The position numbers and the translations under genes are program-made. A model generated the notes under the pieces. It had not been told where the DNA came from. It ran no database searches and saw only the letters and a list, made by a program, of their open reading frames with translations. Positions 1-8,290 of a stretch of DNA of 64,000 bases are shown one piece after another. The DNA is from Chloroflexales bacterium ZM16-3 (GTDB lineage: Bacteria; Chloroflexota; Chloroflexia; Chloroflexales; Chloroflexaceae): positions 1 through 64,000 of the forward strand of contig RYFE02000031.1 in NCBI GenBank assembly GCA_004138175.2, given 5' to 3'. Position 1 is the stretch's first letter; every line of letters starts with the position of its first letter.

Positions 1-35
1 ACCCCCAACCCCCAACCCCCAACCCCCAACCCCCA
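1..35. repeat. (ACCCCCA)n heptamer repeat
   Basis: Five tandem copies of a seven-base C-rich unit open the window. The same unit, or its GGGGGTT complement, recurs near 9.25, 13.45, 19.88, 52.95, 54.35, 63.6 and 63.73 kb. The G-rich strand could form G-quadruplexes. The array may extend beyond the left edge. Confidence 0.9.
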
Positions 36-150
36 CACTTACCATACCCTTACACAACCCTCGTACGGCTCTTACCATCTCCTGCTATCCTGGGAGTGTG
101 AGACAGTATTGTGCGAGCCCACACAAATAACGAGAGGCAGTCACCCAGCC

Positions 151-507
151 ATGTTCCGCAACCTCTTCCGCCCCAGCGCAGGCCCCGGCTTCCAGACAAT
201 AACCGTAAGCGACCTGAAGGCGAAGCTCGACGCCCGCGAGAAAATTGTGCTCTTGGATGTGCGCCAGCCCGAGGAGTTTTCCCACGACGGCCACGTGGCC
301 GGCGCGCGCCTGCTGCCCCTGCCGATGCTCTCCGGCCGTATTGGCGAGCTCTCCAAGGATGCGGCGATCTACTGCATCTGCCTCTCGGGCAGCCGCAGCC
401 ACGTGGCCTGCGAGATGCTCCATCGCCAGGGGTTCACCAATGTTACCAATGTGGCCGGCGGGATGGGCGCGTGGAAGCGGGCCGGGCTGCCGAGCAAGCG
501 CGGCTAA
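151..507 (+). CDS. rhodanese-like domain protein
   Basis: A single-domain cytoplasmic rhodanese of 118 residues, predicted to carry sulfane sulfur as a cysteine persulfide. The DVRQPEEF motif is followed by the active-site loop C-L-S-G-S-R, which puts the catalytic cysteine at residue 77; a second cysteine lies two residues before it. I chose the ATG at 151 because a GAGAGG ribosome site lies about 11 bases upstream; an in-frame codon at 109 would add 14 unconserved residues. The next gene, on the same strand, is a flavoprotein, and a second rhodanese follows, so a sulfur-transfer role is likely but the acceptor is unknown. No signal peptide is seen. Confidence 0.88.
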   Translation: MFRNLFRPSAGPGFQTITVSDLKAKLDAREKIVLLDVRQPEEFSHDGHVAGARLLPLPMLSGRIGELSKDAAIYCICLSGSRSHVACEMLHRQGFTNVTNVAGGMGAWKRAGLPSKRG

Positions 508-528
508 AGCAGATTGCAGAGGTGTGAT

Positions 529-581
529 GATTGGGCTGCGGGTGTTTGCCAGCTTCACTGGCAAACACCCGCAGCCCAATC
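529..581. terminator. 24-bp perfect hairpin
   Basis: Two 24-base arms (529-552 and 558-581) are exact reverse complements around a 5-base loop. It lies between the first rhodanese and the flavoprotein, and its right arm ends just before the GGAG ribosome site of the next gene. There is no U-tract, so it may be a terminator of the type frequent in this window, an mRNA stabiliser or a processing site. Confidence 0.7.
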
Positions 582-594
582 CGGAGTCTGAGAA

Positions 595-1914
595 ATGAAT
601 CGAGAGATCACAGTTATTGGCGGCGGCCCGGCAGGCATCGAGGCAGCCCTGGCAGCCGCAGGAGCAGGTGCCCACGTCACCCTGGTCAGCGAGGGGCCGG
701 TCGGCGGGCGCGCTAACTGGGCGAGCCTGACGCCCAGCAAGGTCTGGATCGCCGCCGCCGAGGCGTCCGCCGCCGCCGGGGTGCCCGCAGACCCGCCCGC
801 CATCCTCGCCCGCATCGGCGCGATCTCCGCAGCCTGGGGCGCGCAGCAGGCCGCCGCCCTGGCCAAGCTGGGAGTGACGGTTATTCAGGGCGTGGCCACC
901 TTCACCGGGCCGGGGCGGCTGTCCGTCCGCAACAGTGAGGGCCAAGAGGTCACCACGCTGGAGCCCGAGTCGACCATCATCGCATCAGGCTCGGTGCCGC
1001 GCTTCCCGCCCGCCATGCGCCCCGACGGCGGGCGGGTGATCGCCCCGCGCTTCGTCGGCAAGCTCGCCCAGCTCCCGCCCGACATTGTCGTGGTCGGCGG
1101 CGGCGTCACCGGCAGCGAGTTCGCCTCACTCTTCAGCCTGCTGGGCATCCGCGTCACCTGGGTGGTCGGGCCAAAGGGCGTGCTGCCCGGCTTCGCGCCC
1201 GAGTCTGGCCAGGCCCTCGCCGCCGCCCTGCGCCAGCGCGGCGTGGACATCCGCCAGGGCCAGTCGGCCATCCGCGTCGAGCAGGGCGATTCGGGGGTTG
1301 AGATCATCACCGCCGACGGCGAGGGCCACAGCGCAGCCATGGCCTTCCTGGCCGTCGGCCGCAGCCCCGACCTGAGCAGGCTGAACCTGGCCGCCGTCGG
1401 CATGGCCCCCGCCACCGACGGGTCGCTACCCGCCGACGGGTTCGGCCGCAGCGCTGCCGAAGGCGTCTATGTTGTCGGCGACGCGACAGGCGGGCCGATG
1501 GTCGCCAACCGGGCCATGGCCCAGGCATGGGTCGCCGGCCGCCACGCCGCCGGGGCCGAGGCCCCCACCTTCTGCGCCGACGCCGTGATCCACGCGGCCT
1601 ACTGCGACCCGCAGGTCGCCCAGGTTGGCCAGGTCGATGGCCCAGGTACACGCACCGTGCGCCTGCCCCTGAGCGCCGCCCTGAAGAGTCACCTCTCCGG
1701 CGTGGGCGCGGGCGACATCGCCCTCAGCTACGACCCGGACAGCCGGCAGGTACGCGGCGGCGCAGCAGTCAGCCCCCACGCCGCCGACATCCTCGCCCCG
1801 GTGGCTATGGCCATCCAGCATCAGCTGCCGGTCGAGGCGCTGGCCGCCACCTTCGCCGCCAACCCGACCATGAGCGAGCTGGCCTTCATGGCCGCCCGCG
1901 CCGCCCTGGTGTAA
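595..1914 (+). CDS. FAD-dependent pyridine nucleotide oxidoreductase lacking the redox cysteines
   Basis: 439 residues with the fold of dihydrolipoamide dehydrogenase or mercuric reductase. An N-terminal FAD Rossmann motif (G9-x-G11-x-x-G14) and a central NAD(P) motif (G168-x-G170-x-x-G173) are intact, as is the second FAD motif (VVGDATGG). The disulfide motif GGxCxNxGCxPSK is degenerate: Ala40 and Leu45 replace both cysteines, while the flanking GG and PSK are kept. In the C-terminal interface domain the catalytic His of the HPTxxE motif is Asn423, with Glu428 kept. It is therefore unlikely to be a disulfide reductase and may instead transfer electrons through FAD to another partner. GGAG at 583-586 supports this start. 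Rhodanese genes flank it on both sides. Confidence 0.85.
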   Translation: MNREITVIGGGPAGIEAALAAAGAGAHVTLVSEGPVGGRANWASLTPSKVWIAAAEASAAAGVPADPPAILARIGAISAAWGAQQAAALAKLGVTVIQGVATFTGPGRLSVRNSEGQEVTTLEPESTIIASGSVPRFPPAMRPDGGRVIAPRFVGKLAQLPPDIVVVGGGVTGSEFASLFSLLGIRVTWVVGPKGVLPGFAPESGQALAAALRQRGVDIRQGQSAIRVEQGDSGVEIITADGEGHSAAMAFLAVGRSPDLSRLNLAAVGMAPATDGSLPADGFGRSAAEGVYVVGDATGGPMVANRAMAQAWVAGRHAAGAEAPTFCADAVIHAAYCDPQVAQVGQVDGPGTRTVRLPLSAALKSHLSGVGAGDIALSYDPDSRQVRGGAAVSPHAADILAPVAMAIQHQLPVEALAATFAANPTMSELAFMAARAALV

Positions 1915-1945
1915 TTGCAGATTGGCAACACCGCTGTAAGGCGTC

Positions 1946-2007
1946 CTGTCATTCTGAGCGAAGCGAAGAATCCCGACCGGGACGCTTCGCTTCGCTCAGC
2001 GTGACAG
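1946..2007. repeat. TCTGAGCGAAGCGAAG intergenic inverted repeat
   Basis: Arms at 1946-1968 and 1985-2007 are complementary with two mismatches. The core TGAGCGAAGCGAAG is a widespread bacterial intergenic palindrome type. It lies between the flavoprotein and the second rhodanese and could act as a terminator or processing site. Confidence 0.6.
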
Positions 2008-2064
2008 CGTTACGTATGCTCTATTGAGCATTTTGCATTTTGCATTGATACGAAGGAGAACCCT

Positions 2065-2490
2065 ATGCGAGCCCGCTACCTCAGCCTACTCATCCTCGTC
2101 CTCGGCGCGCTGGCCCTGGCCGCCTGCGGGGACGCCGCCCCCGCCGCCACCAGCTCATCATCCGGCCCAAAGACACTCACCCAGCTCAGCGTCACCGACC
2201 TGAACACCAAGCTCACCGCCGGCGAGAGCCTGTTCCTGCTCGACGTGCGCACGCCCGAGGAGTTCACCCAGGACGGCCACGTCGCCCAGGCCACCCTCAT
2301 CCCGCTCGACCAGCTCGACTCGCGGCTGAGCGAGCTGCCCAGCGACCAGCCGATCGCCTGCATCTGCCGCTCGGGCAACCGCAGCACCACCGCCTGCAAC
2401 GACCTGCTCGCCCGTGGGTATGATGTCACCAACGTCACCGGCGGCATGAACGCATGGAAGGCCGCTGGCCTGCCCGTCGCCGCGCCATAG
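2065..2490 (+). CDS. rhodanese-like lipoprotein
   Basis: A 141-residue exported rhodanese. The signal peptide ends in lipobox L-A-L-A-A-C with the lipidated cysteine at residue 21, followed by an Ala/Ser-rich linker and one rhodanese domain (about 38-138). The active-site loop C-R-S-G-N-R places the catalytic cysteine at 101. AAGGAG at 2053-2058 sits six bases before the ATG. Its rhodanese domain closely resembles the cytoplasmic one at 151, suggesting duplication and addition of an export signal, so sulfur handling may occur on both sides of the membrane. The substrate is not identifiable. Confidence 0.9.
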   Translation: MRARYLSLLILVLGALALAACGDAAPAATSSSSGPKTLTQLSVTDLNTKLTAGESLFLLDVRTPEEFTQDGHVAQATLIPLDQLDSRLSELPSDQPIACICRSGNRSTTACNDLLARGYDVTNVTGGMNAWKAAGLPVAAP

Positions 2491-2530
2491 AGCACTGAGC
2501 CGGACAATTGAGCCACTGAGCCACTGATTA

Positions 2531-2591
2531 CATATTGTGGTTGACAAAAAAGTGCCAGCTTCGCTAGCACTTTTTTGTCAACCACGATATG
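2531..2591. terminator. 25-bp bidirectional terminator hairpin
   Basis: Arms 2531-2555 and 2567-2591 pair fully, with one G-U pair, around an 11-base loop. The A6/T6 runs sit inside the arms. It separates the convergent rhodanese lipoprotein and thiolase genes, as expected for a two-way terminator. Confidence 0.8.
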
Positions 2592-2595
2592 TACG

Positions 2596-3774
2596 TTACA
2601 GCCGCTCGAAGATCCCGGCCGCGCCCATGCCCCCGCCGATACACATCGTCACCAGGCCGTAGCGCCCGCCGCGCCGCTCCAGCTCGTCGAGGATCTGCAC
2701 GGTGAGCTTGGCTCCGGTGCAGCCCAGCGGGTGGCCCAGGGCGATCGCCCCGCCGTTGATGTTCACCTTCTCTATGTCGATCCCCAGCTCGCGGACGACC
2801 GCCAGCGCCTGGGCGGCGAACGCCTCGTTCAGCTCGATCAGATCGATGTCGGCCAGGGTTAGGCCAGCCTGCTTAAGCGCCTTGGGGATGGCCACCACCG
2901 GGCCGATGCCCATCACCTCGGGCTCCACCCCGCCCACGGCAAAGCTGATGAAGCGGGCGCGCGGCTTCAGCCCCAGCGCATCTGCCTTCGCCCGGCTCAT
3001 CACCACCACCGCCGCCGCCCCATCGCTCGTCTGCGAGCTGTTGCCCGCCGTCACGCTGCCGGTGGCCGCGAAGGCCGGGCGCAGCTTGGCCAGCGCCGCA
3101 GCCGAGGTGTCGGCGCGCGGCCCCTCGTCCTTGTCAAAGGTGAAGCTGCGCCGGTGCGGCCTGCCGTCACCGTTCATCTCCACCAGATCAACCTCCAGCG
3201 GCACAATGCTCACCGCGAAGCTGCCATCCTGCTGGGCGCGCAGGGCGTTCTGGTGCGACCGCAGCGCGAAGGCGTCCTGATCCTCGCGGCTCACCTTGTG
3301 GCGCTTCGCCACATTCTCCGCCGTCAGCCCCATCCCCAGGTAGACCGCCGGGTCGTGCTGGGCCAGGTGCGGGTTGGGCGAGAACTTGTTGCCCGACATG
3401 GGCACCATGCTCATGCTCTCGGCACCGCCGGCCACCACCACCTCGCTCTGCCCCGTCATAATCTGCTGGGCGGCCATAGCGATGGTCTGCAGGCCCGAGG
3501 AGCAGAAACGGTTGACGGTGACGCCACAGACGCTGTCGGGCATACCGGCGCGCTGGGCGGCGATGCGGGCTAGGTTCAGCCCCTGCTCGGCCTCAGGCAT
3601 TGCGCAGCCCATGATCACATCCTCAACCTCGCGCGGGTCAAGGCCCGGCACACGGGCGATCGCCTCACGCACCACGGCGGCGGCCAGCTCATCCGGTCGG
3701 ACGGTGCGCAGCGTGCCGCGCGGCGCCTTGCCGACTGCGGTGCGGACGCCGGATACAATCACTGCCTCTTGCAT
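2596..3774 (-). CDS. fadA: acetyl-CoA C-acyltransferase (thiolase)
   Basis: A 392-residue thiolase, the usual family length. It catalyses thiolytic cleavage of 3-ketoacyl-CoA, or the reverse Claisen condensation. The nucleophilic cysteine is C91 in N-R-F-C-S-S-G; the catalytic histidine is H348 in G-H-P-L-G; the second cysteine is C378 in [13 protein letters not shown] lies eight bases before the ATG. It is encoded downstream of the FadB-like gene on the same strand, separated by a 3 x 45-bp repeat, so the two probably form a beta-oxidation operon. Degradative or biosynthetic direction cannot be told from sequence. Confidence 0.93.
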   Translation of the reverse strand: MQEAVIVSGVRTAVGKAPRGTLRTVRPDELAAAVVREAIARVPGLDPREVEDVIMGCAMPEAEQGLNLARIAAQRAGMPDSVCGVTVNRFCSSGLQTIAMAAQQIMTGQSEVVVAGGAESMSMVPMSGNKFSPNPHLAQHDPAVYLGMGLTAENVAKRHKVSREDQDAFALRSHQNALRAQQDGSFAVSIVPLEVDLVEMNGDGRPHRRSFTFDKDEGPRADTSAAALAKLRPAFAATGSVTAGNSSQTSDGAAAVVVMSRAKADALGLKPRARFISFAVGGVEPEVMGIGPVVAIPKALKQAGLTLADIDLIELNEAFAAQALAVVRELGIDIEKVNINGGAIALGHPLGCTGAKLTVQILDELERRGGRYGLVTMCIGGGMGAAGIFERL

Positions 3775-3800
3775 ATCAGGTTCTCCTTATATCCTAGTAA

Positions 3801-3932
3801 GGGGAGGGCCAGGGAGGGCTGCGCCCTCCCTGAAACCCACCGCTCGGGGAGGGTCAGGGAGGGCGCAGCCCTCCCTGAAACCCACCGCTTGGGGAGGGCC
3901 AGGGAGGGCGCAGCCCTCCCTGAAACCCACCC
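3801..3932. repeat. three tandem 45-bp units
   Basis: Units begin at 3801, 3846 and 3891. Each contains an inner palindrome, AGGGAGGGC paired with GCCCTCCCT, so the transcript would hold three consecutive hairpins. It fills the gap between the thiolase and fadB-like genes. Confidence 0.9.
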
Positions 3933-3935
3933 CGA

Positions 3936-6359
3936 TCAGTTCCTCAGCGGCTTCCCGGTGCTCAGCAGGTGCATGGCTCGCTCCTGGGTCTTCGGCTGCT
4001 TGGCCAACTCAACCACTGCGGCACGCTCCAGGTCGAGCAGATACTGCTCATCGACCCACTGCGGGCTGCTCAGGTCGCCGCCGCAGAGCACATAGGCCAG
4101 CTTATCGGCGATAAAGCCCTCGTACTCGGTGGCGAAGCCGGACTCCACCAGCTGGTAGATCGCCACGCGGGCGGCGGCCAGGCCGTCGCGACCGAGGGCG
4201 TAGCAGCGCGGTGCGCGGGCTGGCGGCTCATAGCCAGGGGCCAGCTTCAGCGCGGCGGCCTTGGCCTCGCCGATCAGCTCGTCGCCGTTGAAGGCGATGA
4301 TGTCGGAGGGTCGCAGGAAGCTAGCCTCGCGGGCCTCGTGGGCGCTGGTCGCCACCTTCGCCAGCGCGATCGTCTCAAAAACCTGCTGGAACGCCTTGAG
4401 CGTATCGCCGCCAGCATGGGCAGACGAGCCGATCACGCGGGCGTTCAGCTCCTTGCAGCCGCCCCAGGCGGGGATAATCCCGACGCCAAATTCCACCAGA
4501 CCAATGTACGTCTCGGCGGCGGCCACGGTCAGATCGCTGTGCATAGCCAGCTCGGCCCCGCCGCCAAGCACCTGGCCGAAGGGCGCGCTCACCACCGGCT
4601 TAGCGGCGTAGCGCAGGCGCATCATAATCTGCTGGCCCAGGTCGAGCAGCTCATCGAGCGACTCCCAGTCGCCAGCCTGAGCCGCCGCGCCAATGCCGGT
4701 TACGTCGGCCCCTGCCGAGAAGCGCTTGCCCTGGTTGCCAACCACCAGCGCCACCCACGGCTCCTTCTCCAGCTCATCGAGCGTAGCCAGGGCGATCTCC
4801 ATCACCGGGGCGCTGATCGTGTTGGCCTTCGAGTGAATCTCAAAGCAGAGCACGCCGTCGCCCAGGTCGATCAGGCTGGCATCGCTGTTGCCCAGCACCT
4901 CTTTGCCAGCAGCCTTCAGCTCAGCCAAGTTGATCGCCAGCGGGCTGCGCTCGATCACCTCAGGCTGACCACTGGCCACGTTAAAGGCGGCCGACTGACC
5001 ATCCACGGTGGTATAAAAATGACCATCGCCGGAGGCCAGATCCTCAACCCAGGTCGGCAGCGCCAGGCCACGGGCCTTCATCAGCGCGGCGGTCTCAGCC
5101 ACACCGATGGCCTCCCAGATCTGGAATGGCCCCATCTCGTGGGCAAATCCCCAGCGGATGGCGTTGTCCACATCGGCCACGCTATCGGCGATCTCGGGCA
5201 GACGCCGGGCGGCGTAGGCCATCATCGGCAGGATCGACTCGGCCACCAACTGAGCGCCACGGTTGTCGGGCTCATCGGCGGCCTTGCGCAGCATAAAGCG
5301 CAACCGCTCGGGCAGCACCTTGAGCTTGCCTGCCTCCTTGATAAACTCGTCCACCGAGCCGGTGCCCTGCGGGGCCGCGTACTCCAGCGTGGACAGGTCG
5401 ATCGACCAGAACTCACGCTTACCGCCCTGCTTCACCTCTTTGTAGAAGCCCTGGCCGACCTTCTTGCCCAGCTTACCGGCGGCCACCATACGGTCGAGCA
5501 GATCATTATCCTTGTAGACCTCGCGGCTCTCGTCGTCGGGGATAGCCTTGTAGAGATTCGAGGAGACATAGTACATCACGTCCACGCCGACCTGGTCGAG
5601 CAGACGGAAGCTCGCCGTGTTGGGGCGGCCGATCAGCGAGCCGGTGAGCGCATCGACCTCCTCAACGGTATAGCCGTGGGCCAGGGCGAAGTTAATCCCC
5701 ACCTGTCCGGCGTACGAGAAGAGACGGTTGCCAATAAAGTTAGGCCGATCCTTACAGACCACCACGCCCTTGCCGAGCGTATGCGAGGCGAAGGCGCGCA
5801 TGGCGGCCACGGCGTCGGGGTCGCTCGCCTCACCGGGGATGAGCTCAAGCAGCTTGAGGTAGCGCGGGGGGTTAAAGAAGTGGGTGCCGAAGAAGTGGGC
5901 CTTAAAATCGTCGCTGCGGCCCTCGGCGATCAGTGAGATCGGGATGCCCGAGGTATTCGAGGTAATGATCGCGCCGGGCTTACGCACCTCGTCCAGCCGC
6001 GCCATCAGCGCCTGCTTCGGCCCCAGCTGCTCGATGATCACCTCGACGATCCAGTCGCACTCGGCCAGCTTGGCGAAATCATCCTCAGTGTTGCCAATGC
6101 TGATCAGATGCGCCGTGGCGGCGCTGAAGAGGTTCGAGGGGCGGGCCTTGCGCATGCGATCAAAGCCCTGGGAGACAATGCGGTTGCGGACGGCGGGGTG
6201 GCCCAGGCTGAGCCCCTTCGCCTCCTCCTCAGGCGTCAGCTTATCCGGCGGCACGTCGAGCAGCAGCACGGGAAGCCCGGCGCCAGCGACAAGACCGGCA
6301 ATTGCGGCACCCATGGTGCCGGCCCCGATCACCGCCACGCGCTTGATCTGATAGGCCAT
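3936..6359 (-). CDS. fadB: 3-hydroxyacyl-CoA dehydrogenase / enoyl-CoA hydratase fusion
   Basis: 807 residues. The N-terminal NAD-binding domain carries G12-x-G14-x-x-G17, followed by the helical 3-hydroxyacyl-CoA dehydrogenase domain (about 1-440). The C-terminal third (about 490-690) is an enoyl-CoA hydratase/isomerase fold with F-S-A-G-A-D and V-L-G-G-G-A-E-L oxyanion-hole motifs. This order is the reverse of E. coli FadB. It would hydrate enoyl-CoA and oxidise the 3-hydroxyacyl-CoA for the adjacent thiolase. I chose MAYQ at 6359 because AGGAGGA at 6364-6370 is its ribosome site; an upstream ATG at 6377 has none. Confidence 0.92.
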   Translation of the reverse strand: MAYQIKRVAVIGAGTMGAAIAGLVAGAGLPVLLLDVPPDKLTPEEEAKGLSLGHPAVRNRIVSQGFDRMRKARPSNLFSAATAHLISIGNTEDDFAKLAECDWIVEVIIEQLGPKQALMARLDEVRKPGAIITSNTSGIPISLIAEGRSDDFKAHFFGTHFFNPPRYLKLLELIPGEASDPDAVAAMRAFASHTLGKGVVVCKDRPNFIGNRLFSYAGQVGINFALAHGYTVEEVDALTGSLIGRPNTASFRLLDQVGVDVMYYVSSNLYKAIPDDESREVYKDNDLLDRMVAAGKLGKKVGQGFYKEVKQGGKREFWSIDLSTLEYAAPQGTGSVDEFIKEAGKLKVLPERLRFMLRKAADEPDNRGAQLVAESILPMMAYAARRLPEIADSVADVDNAIRWGFAHEMGPFQIWEAIGVAETAALMKARGLALPTWVEDLASGDGHFYTTVDGQSAAFNVASGQPEVIERSPLAINLAELKAAGKEVLGNSDASLIDLGDGVLCFEIHSKANTISAPVMEIALATLDELEKEPWVALVVGNQGKRFSAGADVTGIGAAAQAGDWESLDELLDLGQQIMMRLRYAAKPVVSAPFGQVLGGGAELAMHSDLTVAAAETYIGLVEFGVGIIPAWGGCKELNARVIGSSAHAGGDTLKAFQQVFETIALAKVATSAHEAREASFLRPSDIIAFNGDELIGEAKAAALKLAPGYEPPARAPRCYALGRDGLAAARVAIYQLVESGFATEYEGFIADKLAYVLCGGDLSSPQWVDEQYLLDLERAAVVELAKQPKTQERAMHLLSTGKPLRN

Positions 6360-6385
6360 CAGGTCCTCCTTGACCATTCATTGGA

Positions 6386-6407
6386 TGCGTTTTAGACGCA
6401 GTGCGTC
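6386..6407 (-). promoter_or_regulatory. GACGCA-N-TGCGTC palindrome upstream of fadB
   Basis: A 13-base palindrome at 6395-6407 lies 36-48 bases before the fadB start, with an overlapping TGCGT/ACGCA pair just beside it. Its position fits an operator for a TetR- or GntR-type fatty-acid regulator, but no such regulator is encoded nearby. Confidence 0.35.
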
Positions 6408-6456
6408 ATGGGTATTACTATGATACCACAAACTAGAGGGCATAAGGATGCAACAC

Positions 6457-7479
6457 TCAGTTTCGCAGACGCTCCGCACGCGCACGATCAAGGGCAGCGC
6501 CAAGGTTTTGCACAGGGCGAAGGTCATCAATGCCCGTGTTCAGGCTCGCCAGCGTCTGGGCCACAGAGGAGCGGATACCGCTGATCAGCGTCTGGGCACC
6601 GAGCAGCCGGATCGCTTGAGCCGTCTCCATAAGCGCCTTCGCCACCGCCGTATCGATAAGCGTGATACCCGTCAGATCGAGAATAACCATTCTGATCCGC
6701 TGGCGAGAGACGGCGTCAAGGATCTCTTGCCGAAGAGCAATCATACGTCGGCTATCCAGGCTACCCACCAGGGGCACCACCAGCACATCATCATCGACCG
6801 GCATCACCGGCAGCTCAAGCGCCTGAACCAGATCGAGCAGACGCCGCTGCTCAAGCGCCTGCTGCTCGATCTCGACTCGTGCGGCCTCAGCCTGAATCCG
6901 CGCGGCATCGGCCTCGGTCACCCGCTGCTCGACCATCGCCAGAGCGATGCTCTGTGAACTCATGAGCCGATCAGAGATGCCCCACATGACCACGATGAGG
7001 GCACCGACCACCACAATCTGGATGGGTACAAGTAGATCGCCCATCGTATTGCTAATAGGCAGCGACCATGGCATGCCAATCAGCAGCATGGCGAGGATCG
7101 TGCTGATCAACAAGATCGTTATGGTGAAGCTTCGGCTGTTGCCCAAGCTAGCCAGCAGGACTACAACCGCAAGGAAGGGCATAACAACAACCTTCACTTC
7201 AGGCAGGATGAGCGCTGTAGAGATCTCAACAAACACAATGCTGATCACGAGCGGGAGGATCATCTGCCAGAGCTTGTAGCGAGCCAAGGCTATCGTAAGC
7301 CCGCTGCACAAGCTGATCGCGACGCCGTTGATCAGAAGAACTATCAAGCTCATGTTGGGTGAAAGTGCCAAAGTGACACCGGCCAAGAGTACTGAGAGCA
7401 TGCTACTGGCAAGTAAGACGAGGGCGATGATCCTGAGCGTCTTACGTGCAGATGTTTCAAGGAAGTCACGCGAGATCAT
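6457..7479 (-). CDS. membrane protein with C-terminal STAS domain
   Basis: 340 residues. About six hydrophobic segments occupy residues 15-180, a charged coiled-coil linker follows (about 180-225), then a STAS domain (about 230-335). The STAS core I-L-D-L-T-G-I-T-L-I-D-T resembles RsbR/RsbS-type stressosome antagonists, with Thr or Ser as possible phosphoacceptors. This suggests a membrane sensor feeding a partner-switching pathway; no RsbT/RsbW-like kinase is encoded in the window. I chose the internal ATG at 7479, which has AAGGAG at 7490-7495; a TATAAT box at 7524-7529 would make an ATG at 7518 coincide with the transcript start. Confidence 0.8.
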   Translation of the reverse strand: MISRDFLETSARKTLRIIALVLLASSMLSVLLAGVTLALSPNMSLIVLLINGVAISLCSGLTIALARYKLWQMILPLVISIVFVEISTALILPEVKVVVMPFLAVVVLLASLGNSRSFTITILLISTILAMLLIGMPWSLPISNTMGDLLVPIQIVVVGALIVVMWGISDRLMSSQSIALAMVEQRVTEADAARIQAEAARVEIEQQALEQRRLLDLVQALELPVMPVDDDVLVVPLVGSLDSRRMIALRQEILDAVSRQRIRMVILDLTGITLIDTAVAKALMETAQAIRLLGAQTLISGIRSSVAQTLASLNTGIDDLRPVQNLGAALDRARAERLRN

Positions 7480-7523
7480 CACAAAGATGCTCCTTGCATT
7501 ATGGTATGGTCGGCTCACGCTGA

Positions 7524-7529
7524 ATTATA
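7524..7529 (-). promoter_or_regulatory. -10 box of the STAS gene
   Basis: A perfect TATAAT reads toward the STAS gene and would give a leader of about 38 bases. No good -35 is present at the usual distance. Confidence 0.4.
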
Positions 7530-7630
7530 CTATCTAGATCACACAAGAGTGTTACGCACATGCACATCAAGGCAAGCCCCAGGCTCTCCGGAATTTCTTG
7601 TTGTTTTGTGCCCAGCAGGCACATGCTGCA

Positions 7631-7683
7631 CTGATTATGCTGCGGCGCGGCTACGCCGCGCCGCAGCATAATCAGTTTTTTTT
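7631..7683 (+). terminator. 21-bp hairpin followed by eight T
   Basis: Arms 7631-7651 and 7655-7675 are perfectly complementary with a 3-base loop, followed by T8. It is the most canonical intrinsic terminator in the window, yet no plus-strand gene ends upstream of it. It may block antisense transcription or end an unseen RNA. Confidence 0.8.
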
Positions 7684-7706
7684 GTGGGAGAGCGAAGCTC
7701 TCCCAC
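7684..7706. terminator. 10-bp hairpin
   Basis: GTGGGAGAGC pairs with GCTCTCCCAC around GAA, directly after the stronger terminator. Confidence 0.5.
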
Positions 7707-8278
7707 ACCCTCACCACGCGTAGTGTTGTTGTTGGCAACAAATTTCTTGTTGTTTTGGCCACCCCCCCCCGTCGTTGCGCTTCGGGAATAGCGTTACTTT
7801 TTCGCTACCAACTCTTTACAAATCACCGGCGGCAGATTACAATTACTATCATATGTAGTATGTTCTAGCGCTCTACATGCCGGGGCCAAGAAAACGACAG
7901 GGTTTCTTCTTCCATACCGTATCTCGTGGATTCTTACGGAGAACCAGAGCCTTTCCTCTCAAACCGCGAACGAGAGATCTCGCGCAAACATGCTACCAAC
8001 CATACCTGCAATGGAGCAGACCCTCAGACCTCCGCAATGCAGCATAAGACACTCGCCAAACACAATGCGATGACGGGCATTCAGAGCTACACGCCTGGTC
8101 ATTATGAGCAGTACGCACCCTAACATCCCACTTGTGCTCATCAATCCCGGCAGATCAGCACATGTCCTTCATGGCGTATTTGTGTGCGTGTGACAATCCG
8201 AGTCGATACTTCTGGCACACCATTCTAGCCCTATTGACACTACCCTACCGGAAGCCTGGCGTCTCTACTACAACGTAT
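7707..8278. other. gene-free stretch
   Basis: About 570 bases, more AT-rich than the neighbours, with a run of nine C near 7764 and a motif (AATTTCTTGTTGTTTTG) also present near 7590. Short open frames here lack ribosome sites and family resemblance. I see no gene. Confidence 0.5.
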
Positions 8279-8290
8279 GGAGGGATAGCG

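Noticed and set aside
85-945. Long antisense frames opposite the rhodanese and flavoprotein genes, and similar ones throughout the window
   Set aside because: High GC makes antisense frames stay open; these lack ribosome sites and family motifs and lie opposite well-supported genes.
7499-7762. 87-codon minus-strand frame upstream of the STAS gene
   Set aside because: It runs through two strong hairpins and repeated TTGTTGTTTTG words; no ribosome site.
7926-8123. 65-codon frame before the UbiA gene
   Set aside because: GTG start without ribosome site, no recognisable domain, in an AT-richer non-coding stretch.
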